A stretch of DNA of 64,000 nucleotides, taken from SCRD01 sp046705285. GTDB taxonomy: Bacteria; Acidobacteriota; Terriglobia; UBA7540. Of the stretch, positions 37,037 to 44,690 are shown one piece after another. Position numbers and translations under genes: made by a program. The first letter of the stretch is position 1, and each line of letters opens with the position of its first letter. Location of the stretch: contig JBJKQK010000083.1 in assembly GCA_046705285.1 (NCBI GenBank), forward strand, positions 14,477 to 78,476, written 5' to 3'. The notes beneath the pieces are model-generated. The model saw only the letters and a list, made by a program, of their open reading frames with translations. It was not told where the DNA came from and did not search any database.

Positions 37037-38221
37037 CTACGGCCGCGGACGACTGGGAACCGAGTGCGGCTCGACAATGTGGGTGGCCAGCAGGATGGCA
37101 ACCAGGCACGTCATAGCCGCGCACAAAGTGGTGACGGCAAGATAGCCGTGCCGCTCGTAAATAGCTCCGCCTGCCAGTACCACCAGCCCGATTCCCAATT
37201 GCGAAAACACGTTCCGAAGCGCAATGAAGGAGCCTCGCTCAGCCGTGGGAACCAGTCCGGTCATCAGGGCGGTCAGCGGGCCCTGCCGGGCTGCTGCTCC
37301 CAGGCTGGTGACTCCAAAGACCACCAGCAGACCGACGCCCCACGGGAAAAACGGAACCAGAGCCACCGATATTGCGAGCAGAAGGTTCCCCACAATAGAG
37401 ACAGGCCGCTTCCCCCAGCGGTCTGAAAGGCTGCCGGCCAGCGGCGCACTGATCAGCGCCACGAGTCCTCCCAGCATAAAGACATAACCAATGGTTCCAG
37501 TTGAAACCCCGAACGTCGAATTCAGCCATTGCCCAATATAGTAAATAAAGCCGTAGAGCCCTCCTGATACCAGGAAGGCGATGGCCAGCCCGGCGCTGGT
37601 GTCACGACGTCTGAAGAAAGATCGGCAGGCGCGGCCCGTGGCCCTCCACTTTTCAGCACTGGGACTCGGCTCTCGCGTGTCATACGGGAGTCGCAGGGAA
37701 AACAGAGCAACCGCAGCCCCGAAGATTGCAAAGAAATAAAACGTGTCGCGCCATCCCAGCCGGCCAGCTACCTGGGCGGCCAATGGAACCCCCAGAATCG
37801 GAGCGGCAAAGTAAGCCGTGGATATCCAACTGAGGGCTCGGCCTCGAATGCTGTAGTCAAACCAGTCGCCAGCGAAAGAGATCGAGCAGGTAGAGATGGC
37901 TCCTGCACCCAGACCCGTCAGGCCTCGAGCTATCGTCAACTCCCCAAAGCTTGCGGCGTGCGCGGCCAGCCAGGATGCGCACCCGAACACAACCGCCCCC
38001 GCAATCAGAAATGGCCGACGACCGTAATGATCGGAAACAATTCCCGTGATCAAGGAAGCCACGGCAGCGGCCGCAGAATAAAAAACCGCCAGCAAACCGG
38101 CCTGCTCAACAGTGATGTGCAGAGAATCGATGAGGAGGGGAAGCAGCGCAGGGATCGTCTGGTTATCCGCCAGGCCCAGGAAGAGCAGTAGAAACAGAAT
38201 GCCGATGATCGGAAAATCCAC
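37037..38221 (-). CDS. MFS transporter, drug/metabolite exporter type
   Basis: About 394 residues with 12 membrane helices. The loop after helix 2 holds the family motif GIVSDHYGRRPFL and its repeat in the second half is GSLSDRWGKRPV; ARGLTGLGAGAISTCSI marks helix 4. The substrate cannot be told. I favour the GTG at 38221, which has GAGGA 6 nt upstream; a TTG at 38236 is the longest possibility. It is followed 11 bp later by the hydrolase gene. Confidence 0.87.
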   Translation of the reverse strand: MDFPIIGILFLLLFLGLADNQTIPALLPLLIDSLHITVEQAGLLAVFYSAAAAVASLITGIVSDHYGRRPFLIAGAVVFGCASWLAAHAASFGELTIARGLTGLGAGAISTCSISFAGDWFDYSIRGRALSWISTAYFAAPILGVPLAAQVAGRLGWRDTFYFFAIFGAAVALFSLRLPYDTREPSPSAEKWRATGRACRSFFRRRDTSAGLAIAFLVSGGLYGFIYYIGQWLNSTFGVSTGTIGYVFMLGGLVALISAPLAGSLSDRWGKRPVSIVGNLLLAISVALVPFFPWGVGLLVVFGVTSLGAAARQGPLTALMTGLVPTAERGSFIALRNVFSQLGIGLVVLAGGAIYERHGYLAVTTLCAAMTCLVAILLATHIVEPHSVPSRPRP

Positions 38222-38336
38222 CCGGCGTCCTCGCAACGTGGCAACCAGCCAGCTCTCGGCTCTTTAGGAGATTCGGTACGCGCTCTTGCCCGGAGTCTTC
38301 GTGCCGCCCCGCTCCGGAGAACTTGTCCTATGTTCC

Positions 38337-38675
38337 TTACTCGAAGTGATGAAGATCCAGGTGGGTCGCAGCCTTGTCCGACATGTCGACGACACTGGCA
38401 GCCCCAATCCCAACGGCCACAACGATAGCGTCCGAGATCTCTTCCTTGCTGGCCCCCAATTCCAACGCCTTCTTGATGTGCCCTCTGGCGCAACCTTCAC
38501 ACTTCGCCACCAACGAGCACCCGATCGCAATTAGTTCTTTGGTCTTGGAATCAAGAGTCGTGGTGGTGTAATAGGTCTCCTTGTAAAAAGACTTGTAGAT
38601 ATCGCGAAAACGGGGCTCAATCATACTCATTGAACTGGGAGTTGTTTTTGCTTTGCCAGGGTCATCTTTGGCCAT
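38337..38675 (-). CDS. AhpD-like/carboxymuconolactone decarboxylase family protein
   Basis: 112 residues. The CMD-family redox motif is KCEGCARGHIKKALELGAS with the two Cys and the His in AhpD-like spacing, followed by EEISDAIVVAVGIGAAS. The preceding helix LDSKTKELIAIGCSLVAKC is also typical. Such proteins are small thiol peroxidase or disulphide-reductase-like enzymes. The ATG at 38675 has GAGGAA 5 nt upstream; the frame extends to 38726 without family similarity. Confidence 0.85.
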   Translation of the reverse strand: MAKDDPGKAKTTPSSMSMIEPRFRDIYKSFYKETYYTTTTLDSKTKELIAIGCSLVAKCEGCARGHIKKALELGASKEEISDAIVVAVGIGAASVVDMSDKAATHLDLHHFE

Positions 38676-39177
38676 CAAAGTTCCTCGGACATATAAGGTT
38701 TCGGACAAGGAAGCCTCTGCTCTCACCGATCGGTTGCTTGAATTTCGCCGGCGGCTGGAGCAGATTCAGAAATCCAGGTGCAAAGCCTTGATATTAGCAC
38801 AGATTGATTTTCAGGACTGATCGGAGGCTGATCGATGGAAGCTGTTCCGGCTGCAATTGCCCGCGAAACGGGCAAAGAACAGGAGGCCAGGATGACTGCT
38901 CGATTTGCACAGGCTCGGCGCTTACGCCGCCCATCCCGTCTCTTGGCTTGTGCCGTCGCTGAGTTCTGCCAACACCTGAATTCCTTATTGCGCCCTCCAG
39001 CGGCAGACGTTGCCCTCGCTGGCGGACACGATCCACCCCAGGCCGGCTGCCGACTGGCCCGCCTCTTCTTGCATCAACACCTATGCCGTTCTTCCGGATG
39101 GAATTCGCCTCTCATCCATGTTCCGATAATCGAATTTGGTTTCTTGCGGATTCAGGCGCACCGGTCAATGCTGAAAT
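38676..39177. other. 502-bp gap, nothing recognised
   Basis: It separates the divergent AhpD-like and FkbM genes. Short frames inside it have Arg/Pro/Ala-rich products with no family likeness. I find no convincing promoter pair, hairpin or RNA gene. Confidence 0.45.
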
Positions 39178-40020
39178 TTGGACAACCCCAACCCGGATGT
39201 TAGAATTCCGGGCAGGTCAGAACAATCTTCCGGAGGAGATTCTACGGACGAAAAGGTCAAGAGAGTTTTCAGGACAATACAGAGCGAATTTCCCTTCCTG
39301 AAGGAGTCAAAGGATTGGCTCTATCTCCATGCTCGGCGGTGGTTGCATATTCCCCACGAAAGTGACTTCAAAGCGTTAAGCTTGATCCCGCCCACCCTTG
39401 AGGGATGTTATATCGATGTGGGCGCTAACTATGGCCAAACCATCGAATCGATATTGTTATTCAAACCCGAGGCGGAAATCGTTGCATTCGAAGCCAATCC
39501 AGGACTTGCAGGCCGCCTGTCAGCACGTTACAAGGACCGGCGAAACATACGGATCATCGCAAAGGGCCTGGCCGATTCAACGGGGCACATGACTCTCTTT
39601 GTCCCCTCGTACAAGGGATTCGTTTACGATGCGCTCTCTTCCTTCAATAAGGGGTCTGCCGGCTACGGGCTTAACAAAGAGACCATTCTGCGATTTAATC
39701 GGGCAAAATTGACACTCGCTGAATGCGATTGCACGGTGGAAACCCTGGACATGCGACACCTGGCGCCAGTCTTCATGAAGGTGGATGTCGAAGGGTTCAC
39801 TTACAACGTGCTGTGCGGTGGAAGGGAGACATTGCGCCAATTTGAGCCCATCCTGCTGGTTGAGAACTTCAGAGGTGATTCCAGAACGGTACAGCTGACA
39901 GAAGAGCTCGCATATGAGGAATACTGCTTCGACGGTTCGTCCCTCCAGAGAGGGACCGGAAACAGTGGACCAAATTCTTTGCTTATGACGCGGGGCATGG
40001 CAAAGAGGCTCTTGGGATGA
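39178..40020 (+). CDS. FkbM family SAM-dependent methyltransferase
   Basis: 280 residues at most. The SAM motif is YIDVGANYGQTIESILLF near residue 80, followed by AEIVAFEANPGLAGRL, the second Rossmann acidic strand, and FMKVDVEGFTYNVLCGG, the FkbM signature. Family members O-methylate sugars or polyketides. The frame opens with a TTG lacking a ribosome site and no nearer ATG exists, so the true start is unclear; GGAGGAGA at about 39233 hints at a start further in, but no standard start codon follows it. Confidence 0.8.
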   Translation: MDNPNPDVRIPGRSEQSSGGDSTDEKVKRVFRTIQSEFPFLKESKDWLYLHARRWLHIPHESDFKALSLIPPTLEGCYIDVGANYGQTIESILLFKPEAEIVAFEANPGLAGRLSARYKDRRNIRIIAKGLADSTGHMTLFVPSYKGFVYDALSSFNKGSAGYGLNKETILRFNRAKLTLAECDCTVETLDMRHLAPVFMKVDVEGFTYNVLCGGRETLRQFEPILLVENFRGDSRTVQLTEELAYEEYCFDGSSLQRGTGNSGPNSLLMTRGMAKRLLG

Positions 40021-40030
40021 ATAGCCTGCC

Positions 40031-41377
40031 TTATGGTTCGAACGGCGCCGTCTCAACCGAAATTGCTTCTTCTGCCGCCACAACCTCCGGGAACTCAAAG
40101 CGGACAGTGGTTCCCTTTCCCGGTTCGCTCTCGACCTTCATTGAAAAGTCATGGCCGTAGAGGACCTTCAGCCGCTCCTGAACGTTCATCATCCCAATGC
40201 CGGAAGCATAGATTTCCGGCAGGCGGCTCTTTGGGATTCCCACGCCGTCGTCGCTCACCTGGATGGACACCCGCCCATTGTGGCGAGAGGCACGCAAGGT
40301 GATCGTTCCGCCCTCGATCTTCGGGCCAAGGCCGTGGCGAATCGCATTTTCCACGAGCGGTTGGAGGATCATGCTGGGTACAATCACGTCCAGGGCTCCC
40401 GGATCGATCTCCTCGATTACGCGAAGCTTATCACGGCCGAAGCGCACCACTTCGATGTCCAGATAATCGGCAATAAAATCAAGCTCCTGGCGCAGGGGAG
40501 CGAAATGTGTTTGGGTTTTGAGCCTCCGGCGGAGGATGTTGGAAAGCTTCACCAGAACTTTCCGGGCGGTGTCGGGGTCCAGACGAATCAGCGACGAAAC
40601 AGTGTTCAGCGTGTTGAAGAGGAAGTGCGGATTAATCTGGCTGATCAGGCTGTCCATTCGAGCCTGAATCAGAATCCGCTCTTTCTCTTCCAGTTTCCGC
40701 TCGATACGGGTGTTATTCCAAATGCGCAGCGGCAGGGCCACCGCAATAGCTGTGGCAAAAAGAACCAGGATCTCGGTCCATACGCCCGGCGGGTTCAAGA
40801 AGAAAAGATTCCCATTCGAAACCCTTCCCATCTCGATTCGCGACAATTCCAGAAAAACGCAAACCAGAAAGAAAAGGATCTGCCAGTCCATTGAAGGCTG
40901 CTTGAACCGCTGTTTGATCGAGCGGTACAGGCTGAGGTCAATAAAGGGTGAAAACTTCCAGATCTCCTCTTTGTTCGGGCAGAGCCAACGAGCCGAGCCA
41001 GCCACCACGGCATAAAGCACTGCCATCGGCACGGCAAGGAGTTCGTGGTTGATAAGGACTGCGGGCAAACTGACCATCATGCCCACGACAAGGCCGACCA
41101 TAGTGCCACCCAGCAAGCCACCGATCACCGTCACTTCGAGGCTCAGGTCTGCACCCTGATAGTGGACAACCAGGCGGGTCAGGACGCCCAGCATGAAAGG
41201 GACGCCTAAAAAAGCAGCAAAAAGGAGCTTCTGTTTAGGGGTGCGAATTTCGACAAGGAGTAGGCGCCGGAACTTGTCAAACCGGGCGATGATGCTGGCC
41301 AGCGAGGCGATGACCCCCAGCTTGATCAGCAGCGTGACAAGGACAAACGCGGAGGAACCGGTCACTGTGGGGTGCAT
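40031..41377 (-). CDS. LytS/YehU-type sensor histidine kinase
   Basis: 448 residues. The N-terminal half (about 1-215) has roughly six membrane helices resembling the 5TM-LYT sensor region (VIASLASIIARFD, LGVPFMLGVLTRLVVHY, GGLLGGTMVGLVVGMMVSLPA). The kinase core has the phospho-His in QINPHFLFNTLNTVSSLI and an HATPase domain with LVENAIRHGLGP and DDGVGIP. GAGGAA lies 6 nt before the ATG. The gene overlaps the ThiS gene by 16 bp. A LytTR response regulator would be the expected partner but none is near. Confidence 0.88.
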   Translation of the reverse strand: MHPTVTGSSAFVLVTLLIKLGVIASLASIIARFDKFRRLLLVEIRTPKQKLLFAAFLGVPFMLGVLTRLVVHYQGADLSLEVTVIGGLLGGTMVGLVVGMMVSLPAVLINHELLAVPMAVLYAVVAGSARWLCPNKEEIWKFSPFIDLSLYRSIKQRFKQPSMDWQILFFLVCVFLELSRIEMGRVSNGNLFFLNPPGVWTEILVLFATAIAVALPLRIWNNTRIERKLEEKERILIQARMDSLISQINPHFLFNTLNTVSSLIRLDPDTARKVLVKLSNILRRRLKTQTHFAPLRQELDFIADYLDIEVVRFGRDKLRVIEEIDPGALDVIVPSMILQPLVENAIRHGLGPKIEGGTITLRASRHNGRVSIQVSDDGVGIPKSRLPEIYASGIGMMNVQERLKVLYGHDFSMKVESEPGKGTTVRFEFPEVVAAEEAISVETAPFEP

Positions 41378-41616
41378 GCGAAGTTCCTCGGTCTCGCAGG
41401 CAGGAAGCTGGCCGAGCCGCCTCCGACCATTCTGACAATTTCAAGGCGATCTCCATTCTCAATCCGGGTCTCGTCCCAGTCCACTCTTCTTACCACTTCG
41501 AGATTGCGCTCGACGGCGACACGATCAGCCGGAAGCTCAAGCCATTCGATCAAGCCTGCCAGATTCAGGCCATCAGGCACTTCACGCTGTTCGCCATTCA
41601 GTTGGACAGTTATCAT
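41362..41616 (-). CDS. thiS: ThiS-family sulfur-carrier protein with a C-terminal extension
   Basis: 84 residues. The ubiquitin-like fold is visible (MITVQLNGEQREVP, LAGLIEWLELPADRVAVERN, NGDRLEIVRMVGGG). Normal ThiS ends at the Gly-Gly that is adenylated and thiocarboxylated. Here the GGG is followed by 17 residues (SASFLPARP...FACTPQ), so the carrier tail would need trimming. Its ATG overlaps the stop of the upstream small gene by 4 bp (ATGA), and its own end overlaps the LytS-type kinase by 16 bp. No other thiamine gene or TPP riboswitch is seen nearby. Confidence 0.8.
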   Translation of the reverse strand: MITVQLNGEQREVPDGLNLAGLIEWLELPADRVAVERNLEVVRRVDWDETRIENGDRLEIVRMVGGGSASFLPARPRNFACTPQ

Positions 41617-41900
41617 TCTTTCAGCGTACCCAAATCGGATGCGGGGGCCCGAGGCGGTTTGACTTCACCCACCCGAATTCGCTCAATGACCTGCCGACGT
41701 TGTTCTTCAAGCAGCTTCGTAAATTCCTGGCCGCTGCCAGCCGATGCATGGGTGAAGTCCGGTTGCAAAGTCTCGGCAGGGAAAAGCACAGCAGCTTTGA
41801 CATAAACGGCGGTTTCGATACCAGATTCTTTCCCGGCTTCAGTTTGAATGTGAAAAAGCGTTCCTTCAAACACGATCCCGGTATTAAAGCTGTTTAACAA
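41613..41900 (-). CDS. Small conserved protein (GTLFHIQTE motif) upstream of thiS
   Basis: 95 residues from a TTG that has GGAGG 8 nt upstream. The sequence NTGIVFEGTLFHIQTEAGKESGIETAVYVKAAVLFPAE is a recurring motif of small proteins in Acidobacteriota and Deltaproteobacteria whose role is unknown. The C-terminal half is a charged helix (EFTKLLEEQRRQVIERIRVGE). The ATGA overlap with thiS shows co-translation. A GTG at codon 10 is another possible start. Confidence 0.65.
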   Translation of the reverse strand: MLNSFNTGIVFEGTLFHIQTEAGKESGIETAVYVKAAVLFPAETLQPDFTHASAGSGQEFTKLLEEQRRQVIERIRVGEVKPPRAPASDLGTLKE

Positions 41901-41953
41901 GCTCCGGACCTCCGAAGCCCCCCGCAGCTCCCAGCCAGCCCCAGCTTAGGGAA

Positions 41954-41982
41954 ATAGTACCGATGCCAAAGACGCAAGGCAA
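41954..41982 (-). promoter_or_regulatory. Candidate promoter of the small gene-thiS-lytS-like operon
   Basis: On the minus strand TTGCCT (41982-41977) and TACTAT (41959-41954) are 17 bp apart, each matching four of six bases, about 55 bp ahead of the TTG start. Confidence 0.35.
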
Positions 41983-42324
41983 CAAGAAACTCAGTGTTTC
42001 CCCGATCATCAGACTTTGACCCGCCAGGGTTAAACTGTAAGAGATTGAAACAAGGGAGGAAATCGGAGCTTCAGCGGATCTGGCATGACCATGGTGAAAG
42101 GCGAAACCCTCCTCATAGACTCAATACATCGGCTTCTGCCACATTCCCGCGGATCGGCGTGACATACTCGATGAGCAGAGGTCAATAGGTCATAGAACGC
42201 TATAAAAACCTGCGAGCGAACCCCTCCACCGCACCTTCGAGGGCGCGGCAAAATCCACATGAGACTATCGTGTCAGAAGCCTCTGGCGGGGGAACCTTGG
42301 CCATCGCGGTCCAAACCTCGCGGC

Positions 42325-42356
42325 AGAAGGTGGGAGGCCGAAGCCTCCCGCTTTCT
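42325..42356 (-). terminator. 14-bp hairpin with C(UUCG)G loop downstream of atpE
   Basis: AGAAGGTGGGAGGC and GCCTCCCGCTTTCT pair over 14 positions with two G-U wobbles in the plus-strand RNA, around CGAA. On the minus strand, the direction of the F0 genes, the loop becomes UUCG closed by C-G, the extra-stable tetraloop often seen in terminators. No T-run follows, and it lies about 170 bp after the atpE stop, so it may instead be a dispersed palindromic repeat. Confidence 0.55.
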
Positions 42357-42529
42357 GTGAACCAGCGCAGGATTATCGAGCTTCTCCAAAGATGATCGCC
42401 AGCGTGTAGAAGATCAACGAGCCAGGAGCAGTCCCTCGCGAGTATTTGCCTTGTCAGTCGGCTCGGGCAGCATGCGGCTGCCATCGAGAGTGGGACCGCG
42501 GAACATCCGCCGACCCTCGCTCGCCTCGC

Positions 42530-42847
42530 CTACTTCACTTTGACGAAAATAATCACGAACGTGTAAAGGGCCAGAGACTCAATGAAGATGAGTCCCAAAA
42601 TCAAGAACAGAAAGATCCCTGGCCGGGCGCCGGGATTGCGGGCAACACCTTCACAAGCGCCAGCCGCGGCCCGTCCTTGTCCCAATCCGCAAAGTCCCGA
42701 AGCGATTGCCATGCCAATGCCCGCTCCGATCGGCACCCAATTGGTGCCGCCCGCCGCCGCACCCACGGACGCAGGCGCCGCGAGCAGCGGAGCCGCGTAG
42801 AGCAGGCCCATCACTGCAGTCATCAAACCAAGCACTTTAGTTCTCAC
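42530..42847 (-). CDS. atpE: ATP synthase F0 subunit c
   Basis: 105 residues, longer than usual because of an N-terminal signal-like segment (LGLMTAVMGLLYAAPLLAAP). The hairpin of two helices follows: VPIGAGIGMAIASGLCGLGQGRAAA, the polar loop EGVARNPGARPG, and FLFLILGLIFIESLALYTFVIIF with the ion-carrying Glu. The ligand set Gln (GLGQG), Glu-Ser (IES) and Tyr (ALY) resembles sodium-binding rings, but the next residue is Leu where sodium enzymes have Thr. I chose the second GTG (42847), 5 nt after AGGAGG; a GTG at 42850 abuts the ribosome site. Confidence 0.93.
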   Translation of the reverse strand: MRTKVLGLMTAVMGLLYAAPLLAAPASVGAAAGGTNWVPIGAGIGMAIASGLCGLGQGRAAAGACEGVARNPGARPGIFLFLILGLIFIESLALYTFVIIFVKVK

Positions 42848-42860
42848 CACTTCCTCCTGT

Positions 42861-42887
42861 AACTCTCCCTCCTTCTTCCGGAGAGTT
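42861..42887. promoter_or_regulatory. Hairpin just upstream of the atpE ribosome site
   Basis: AACTCTCC (42861-42868) and GGAGAGTT (42880-42887) form a perfect 8-bp stem with an 11-nt loop. On the mRNA it sits directly before the AGGAGG of atpE, so it could affect translation of subunit c or act as an mRNA processing or stability site. Confidence 0.5.
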
Positions 42888-42898
42888 TTATGAAATTT

Positions 42899-42954
42899 CC
42901 GCCAGTGGGTGGTTGCCCGTCACCGCGGGGGCAGGACGGGCCTCACGCTGGCGG
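42899..42954. repeat. Nested inverted repeat in the atpB-atpE gap
   Basis: CCGCCAG (42899-42905) pairs with CTGGCGG (42948-42954), and inside it GCCCGT (42915-42920) pairs with ACGGGC (42936-42941). The 56-bp element looks like a REP-type palindrome or mRNA-stability stem-loop; it fills nearly half of the 138-bp gap. Confidence 0.6.
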
Positions 42955-42985
42955 ATAAAGCCAGTTAAAGAACACGCAATCCTGT

Positions 42986-43741
42986 TTAGTGCTCCTCCGA
43001 AATCGCCAGGCTGACGTAAAGCGCCGGCAGGATCATAAAGACATAGGCTTGCAAGAATGATTCGAAAACGTGTAGTGCCATGAAGAGCATAGGAACTCCA
43101 ACTGGCACCAGCGAGCCAAAGACCTCAGGCAGCGTCACCCCGGCCAGCATGTTGGCCCACAAACGTGCGGTAAGGGAGAGCATCCGGAGAAAGTTGCTAA
43201 ATACCTCGACGAGGAAAAAAAGCGGAGCGATCGCAACCATCGGCCCGCCCAAGTGGCGCAGATACCCGAGGATTCCTTTCACGCGGAAGCCATGGTAGTT
43301 GTAATGGAGGAAAACTACCGCGGAGCACCCCAATGGCACATAAACGGTCGCCGTGGGTGTAACGAGGGTCGGAATCAAACCTTCAAGGTTACAGAGCAGG
43401 ATGAAAAGACCGAGTGTGGCGATCATGGGGACGTAACGGCGGCCGCCGTGCCCGATCACTTCATCCACAAGGTTGCGATTAAATTCGAGATAAACTTCCA
43501 TCGCCATCTGGAGTTTCCCGGGTTTCTCCATGGAGAGCCGGGTCCGAAGAATGATGGCCGCTACGACAATCACCAGGAGCACAAGAATTTCGCCCGCTAC
43601 ATAATTCGGAATCGGATGCAGCGGATGGGCGGGCCGAACAAAAGCCATACCCGGAAGCCGCGAAATCGCCAAAAGGAGAGCCGCGACCGCATGCCCGAAG
43701 AGTTTATTCACAACGGCTGTGAACCAGAGTTCATGCTCCAT
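42986..43741 (-). CDS. atpB: ATP synthase F0 subunit a
   Basis: 251 residues with five or six membrane helices. The essential Arg is in LSLTARLWANMLAG, and the last helix (HVFESFLQAYVFMILPALYVSLA) carries the conserved Gln-Ala-Tyr segment. It forms the ion half-channels against the c-ring. The ATG overlaps the end of the upstream subunit I-like gene by 11 bp. The atpE gene follows after 138 bp of structured DNA. atpF and the F1 genes are not in the window. Confidence 0.95.
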   Translation of the reverse strand: MEHELWFTAVVNKLFGHAVAALLLAISRLPGMAFVRPAHPLHPIPNYVAGEILVLLVIVVAAIILRTRLSMEKPGKLQMAMEVYLEFNRNLVDEVIGHGGRRYVPMIATLGLFILLCNLEGLIPTLVTPTATVYVPLGCSAVVFLHYNYHGFRVKGILGYLRHLGGPMVAIAPLFFLVEVFSNFLRMLSLTARLWANMLAGVTLPEVFGSLVPVGVPMLFMALHVFESFLQAYVFMILPALYVSLAISEEH

Positions 43742-44129
43742 AGCCTTCCGTCCGAATCAACCTTCCCAGCAGAACCAACGATTCCGCGAGGGCTCCGGCA
43801 AACGGCACAAACAGCCCCGCTAAAACTCCCGTAAATGGAAGCCAATGCGTTTCATAAAAGAGAAGCACAGTCCCGAATGCGACAGGATACCGCAGAACGA
43901 GATTCCGCAGAATCCCCTTGGGGATGCCCTGCTCGCCGGCGTTGAGCGCGGCTTTCACGGCTTGCGCAAGCCAGTGATAACCCAGGATGGAAATTCCCGC
44001 ACCCACTGCAAAGGCGCCTGCCATGCTGGCCCAACCCAGGACCAGAAGAACGAACATAGCAAGACCGGCTATGCCTCCCATCCATTGCAACAGCCCGACA
44101 TCAGCTCTTTCCAGAGAGGTTGGAATCAC
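43731..44129 (-). CDS. ATP synthase subunit I-like membrane protein
   Basis: 132 residues from a GTG, with four hydrophobic segments (GLAMFVLLVLGWASMAG, FAVGAGISILGYHWLAQAV, YPVAFGTVLLFYETHWLPF, GVLAGLFVPFAGALAESL). Size, topology and position directly before atpB match AtpI/subunit I proteins, which help assemble the c-ring or supply Mg2+. It overlaps the AtpZ-like gene by 29 bp and atpB by 11 bp. Confidence 0.75.
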   Translation of the reverse strand: MIPTSLERADVGLLQWMGGIAGLAMFVLLVLGWASMAGAFAVGAGISILGYHWLAQAVKAALNAGEQGIPKGILRNLVLRYPVAFGTVLLFYETHWLPFTGVLAGLFVPFAGALAESLVLLGRLIRTEGYGA

Positions 44130-44370
44130 TGTCCTGATCTCTACTTTTTTCTGTCCGAGTCAAAATCTGGAGGACCTCGACGATCCCTCCAGCAGCGCCT
44201 GCCAAACCCCCAATAATAACGAAGACAGGCGACGTGTGCAGATGCTCATCGAGGAACCACCCTAAAAGGACGCCTCCTGCCACACCGCCGGGAATGATAA
44301 AGCCCAAGCTGGTGTAAAAGGCAACCTGTGCCCAGATGCTCCCTTGATTTGACTTCTGCGGGAACACCAT
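44101..44370 (-). CDS. atpZ: AtpZ/AtpI family protein (ATPase_gene1 type)
   Basis: 89 residues from the ATG at 44370, which has AGAGG upstream; a GTG at 44376 is also possible. Two membrane helices (VAFYTSLGFIIPGGVAGGVLLGW and VFVIIGGLAGAAGGIVEVLQIL) flank the loop FLDEHLHTSP, the standard pattern of this family, which accompanies F0 genes and may form a Ca2+/Mg2+ channel with subunit I. It is the first gene of the F0 cluster. Confidence 0.8.
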   Translation of the reverse strand: MVFPQKSNQGSIWAQVAFYTSLGFIIPGGVAGGVLLGWFLDEHLHTSPVFVIIGGLAGAAGGIVEVLQILTRTEKSRDQDSDSNLSGKS

Positions 44371-44690
44371 TCCCACGCCTCTTGCAGCAAGAAGAACAAC
44401 CCTTACGCCGTGACAAGCCCTGGCGAATAGCGTGGCCCAGAAACACCATCTGAGCGACGGGCCCCCATGGGCCGTGCAACCCCAAGGTTCATCGCCGCCA
44501 GCCTCCTTTCAGAGGCACACTCAGCCGATACAATATATGTCCGGAATGCAGAGCTGAAGGCAGCGACCCTGTCCGTGACAACCAGGACAATAAGAATATA
44601 ATGAAACGGGCCAATCAGCGAAGCAAAAAACGCAGCATAACGAGGGTATTTTCACCGAGCCGCCAACCTCCGATTCTGTTGCCAGCCTCC

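Larger units (their letters stand above)
41901..42529. other. 629-bp gap after atpE with a structured element
   Basis: No gene is supported. The left end holds the candidate promoter at 41954-41982. The right half holds a 14-bp hairpin (42325-42356) inside a minus-strand open frame 42200-42484 that lacks a ribosome site. No TPP riboswitch core is found upstream of thiS. Confidence 0.5.

Noticed and set aside
41901..42300. TPP riboswitch upstream of thiS
   Set aside because: I looked for the conserved CTGAGA and ACCTGATCTGG cores on the minus strand and found neither.
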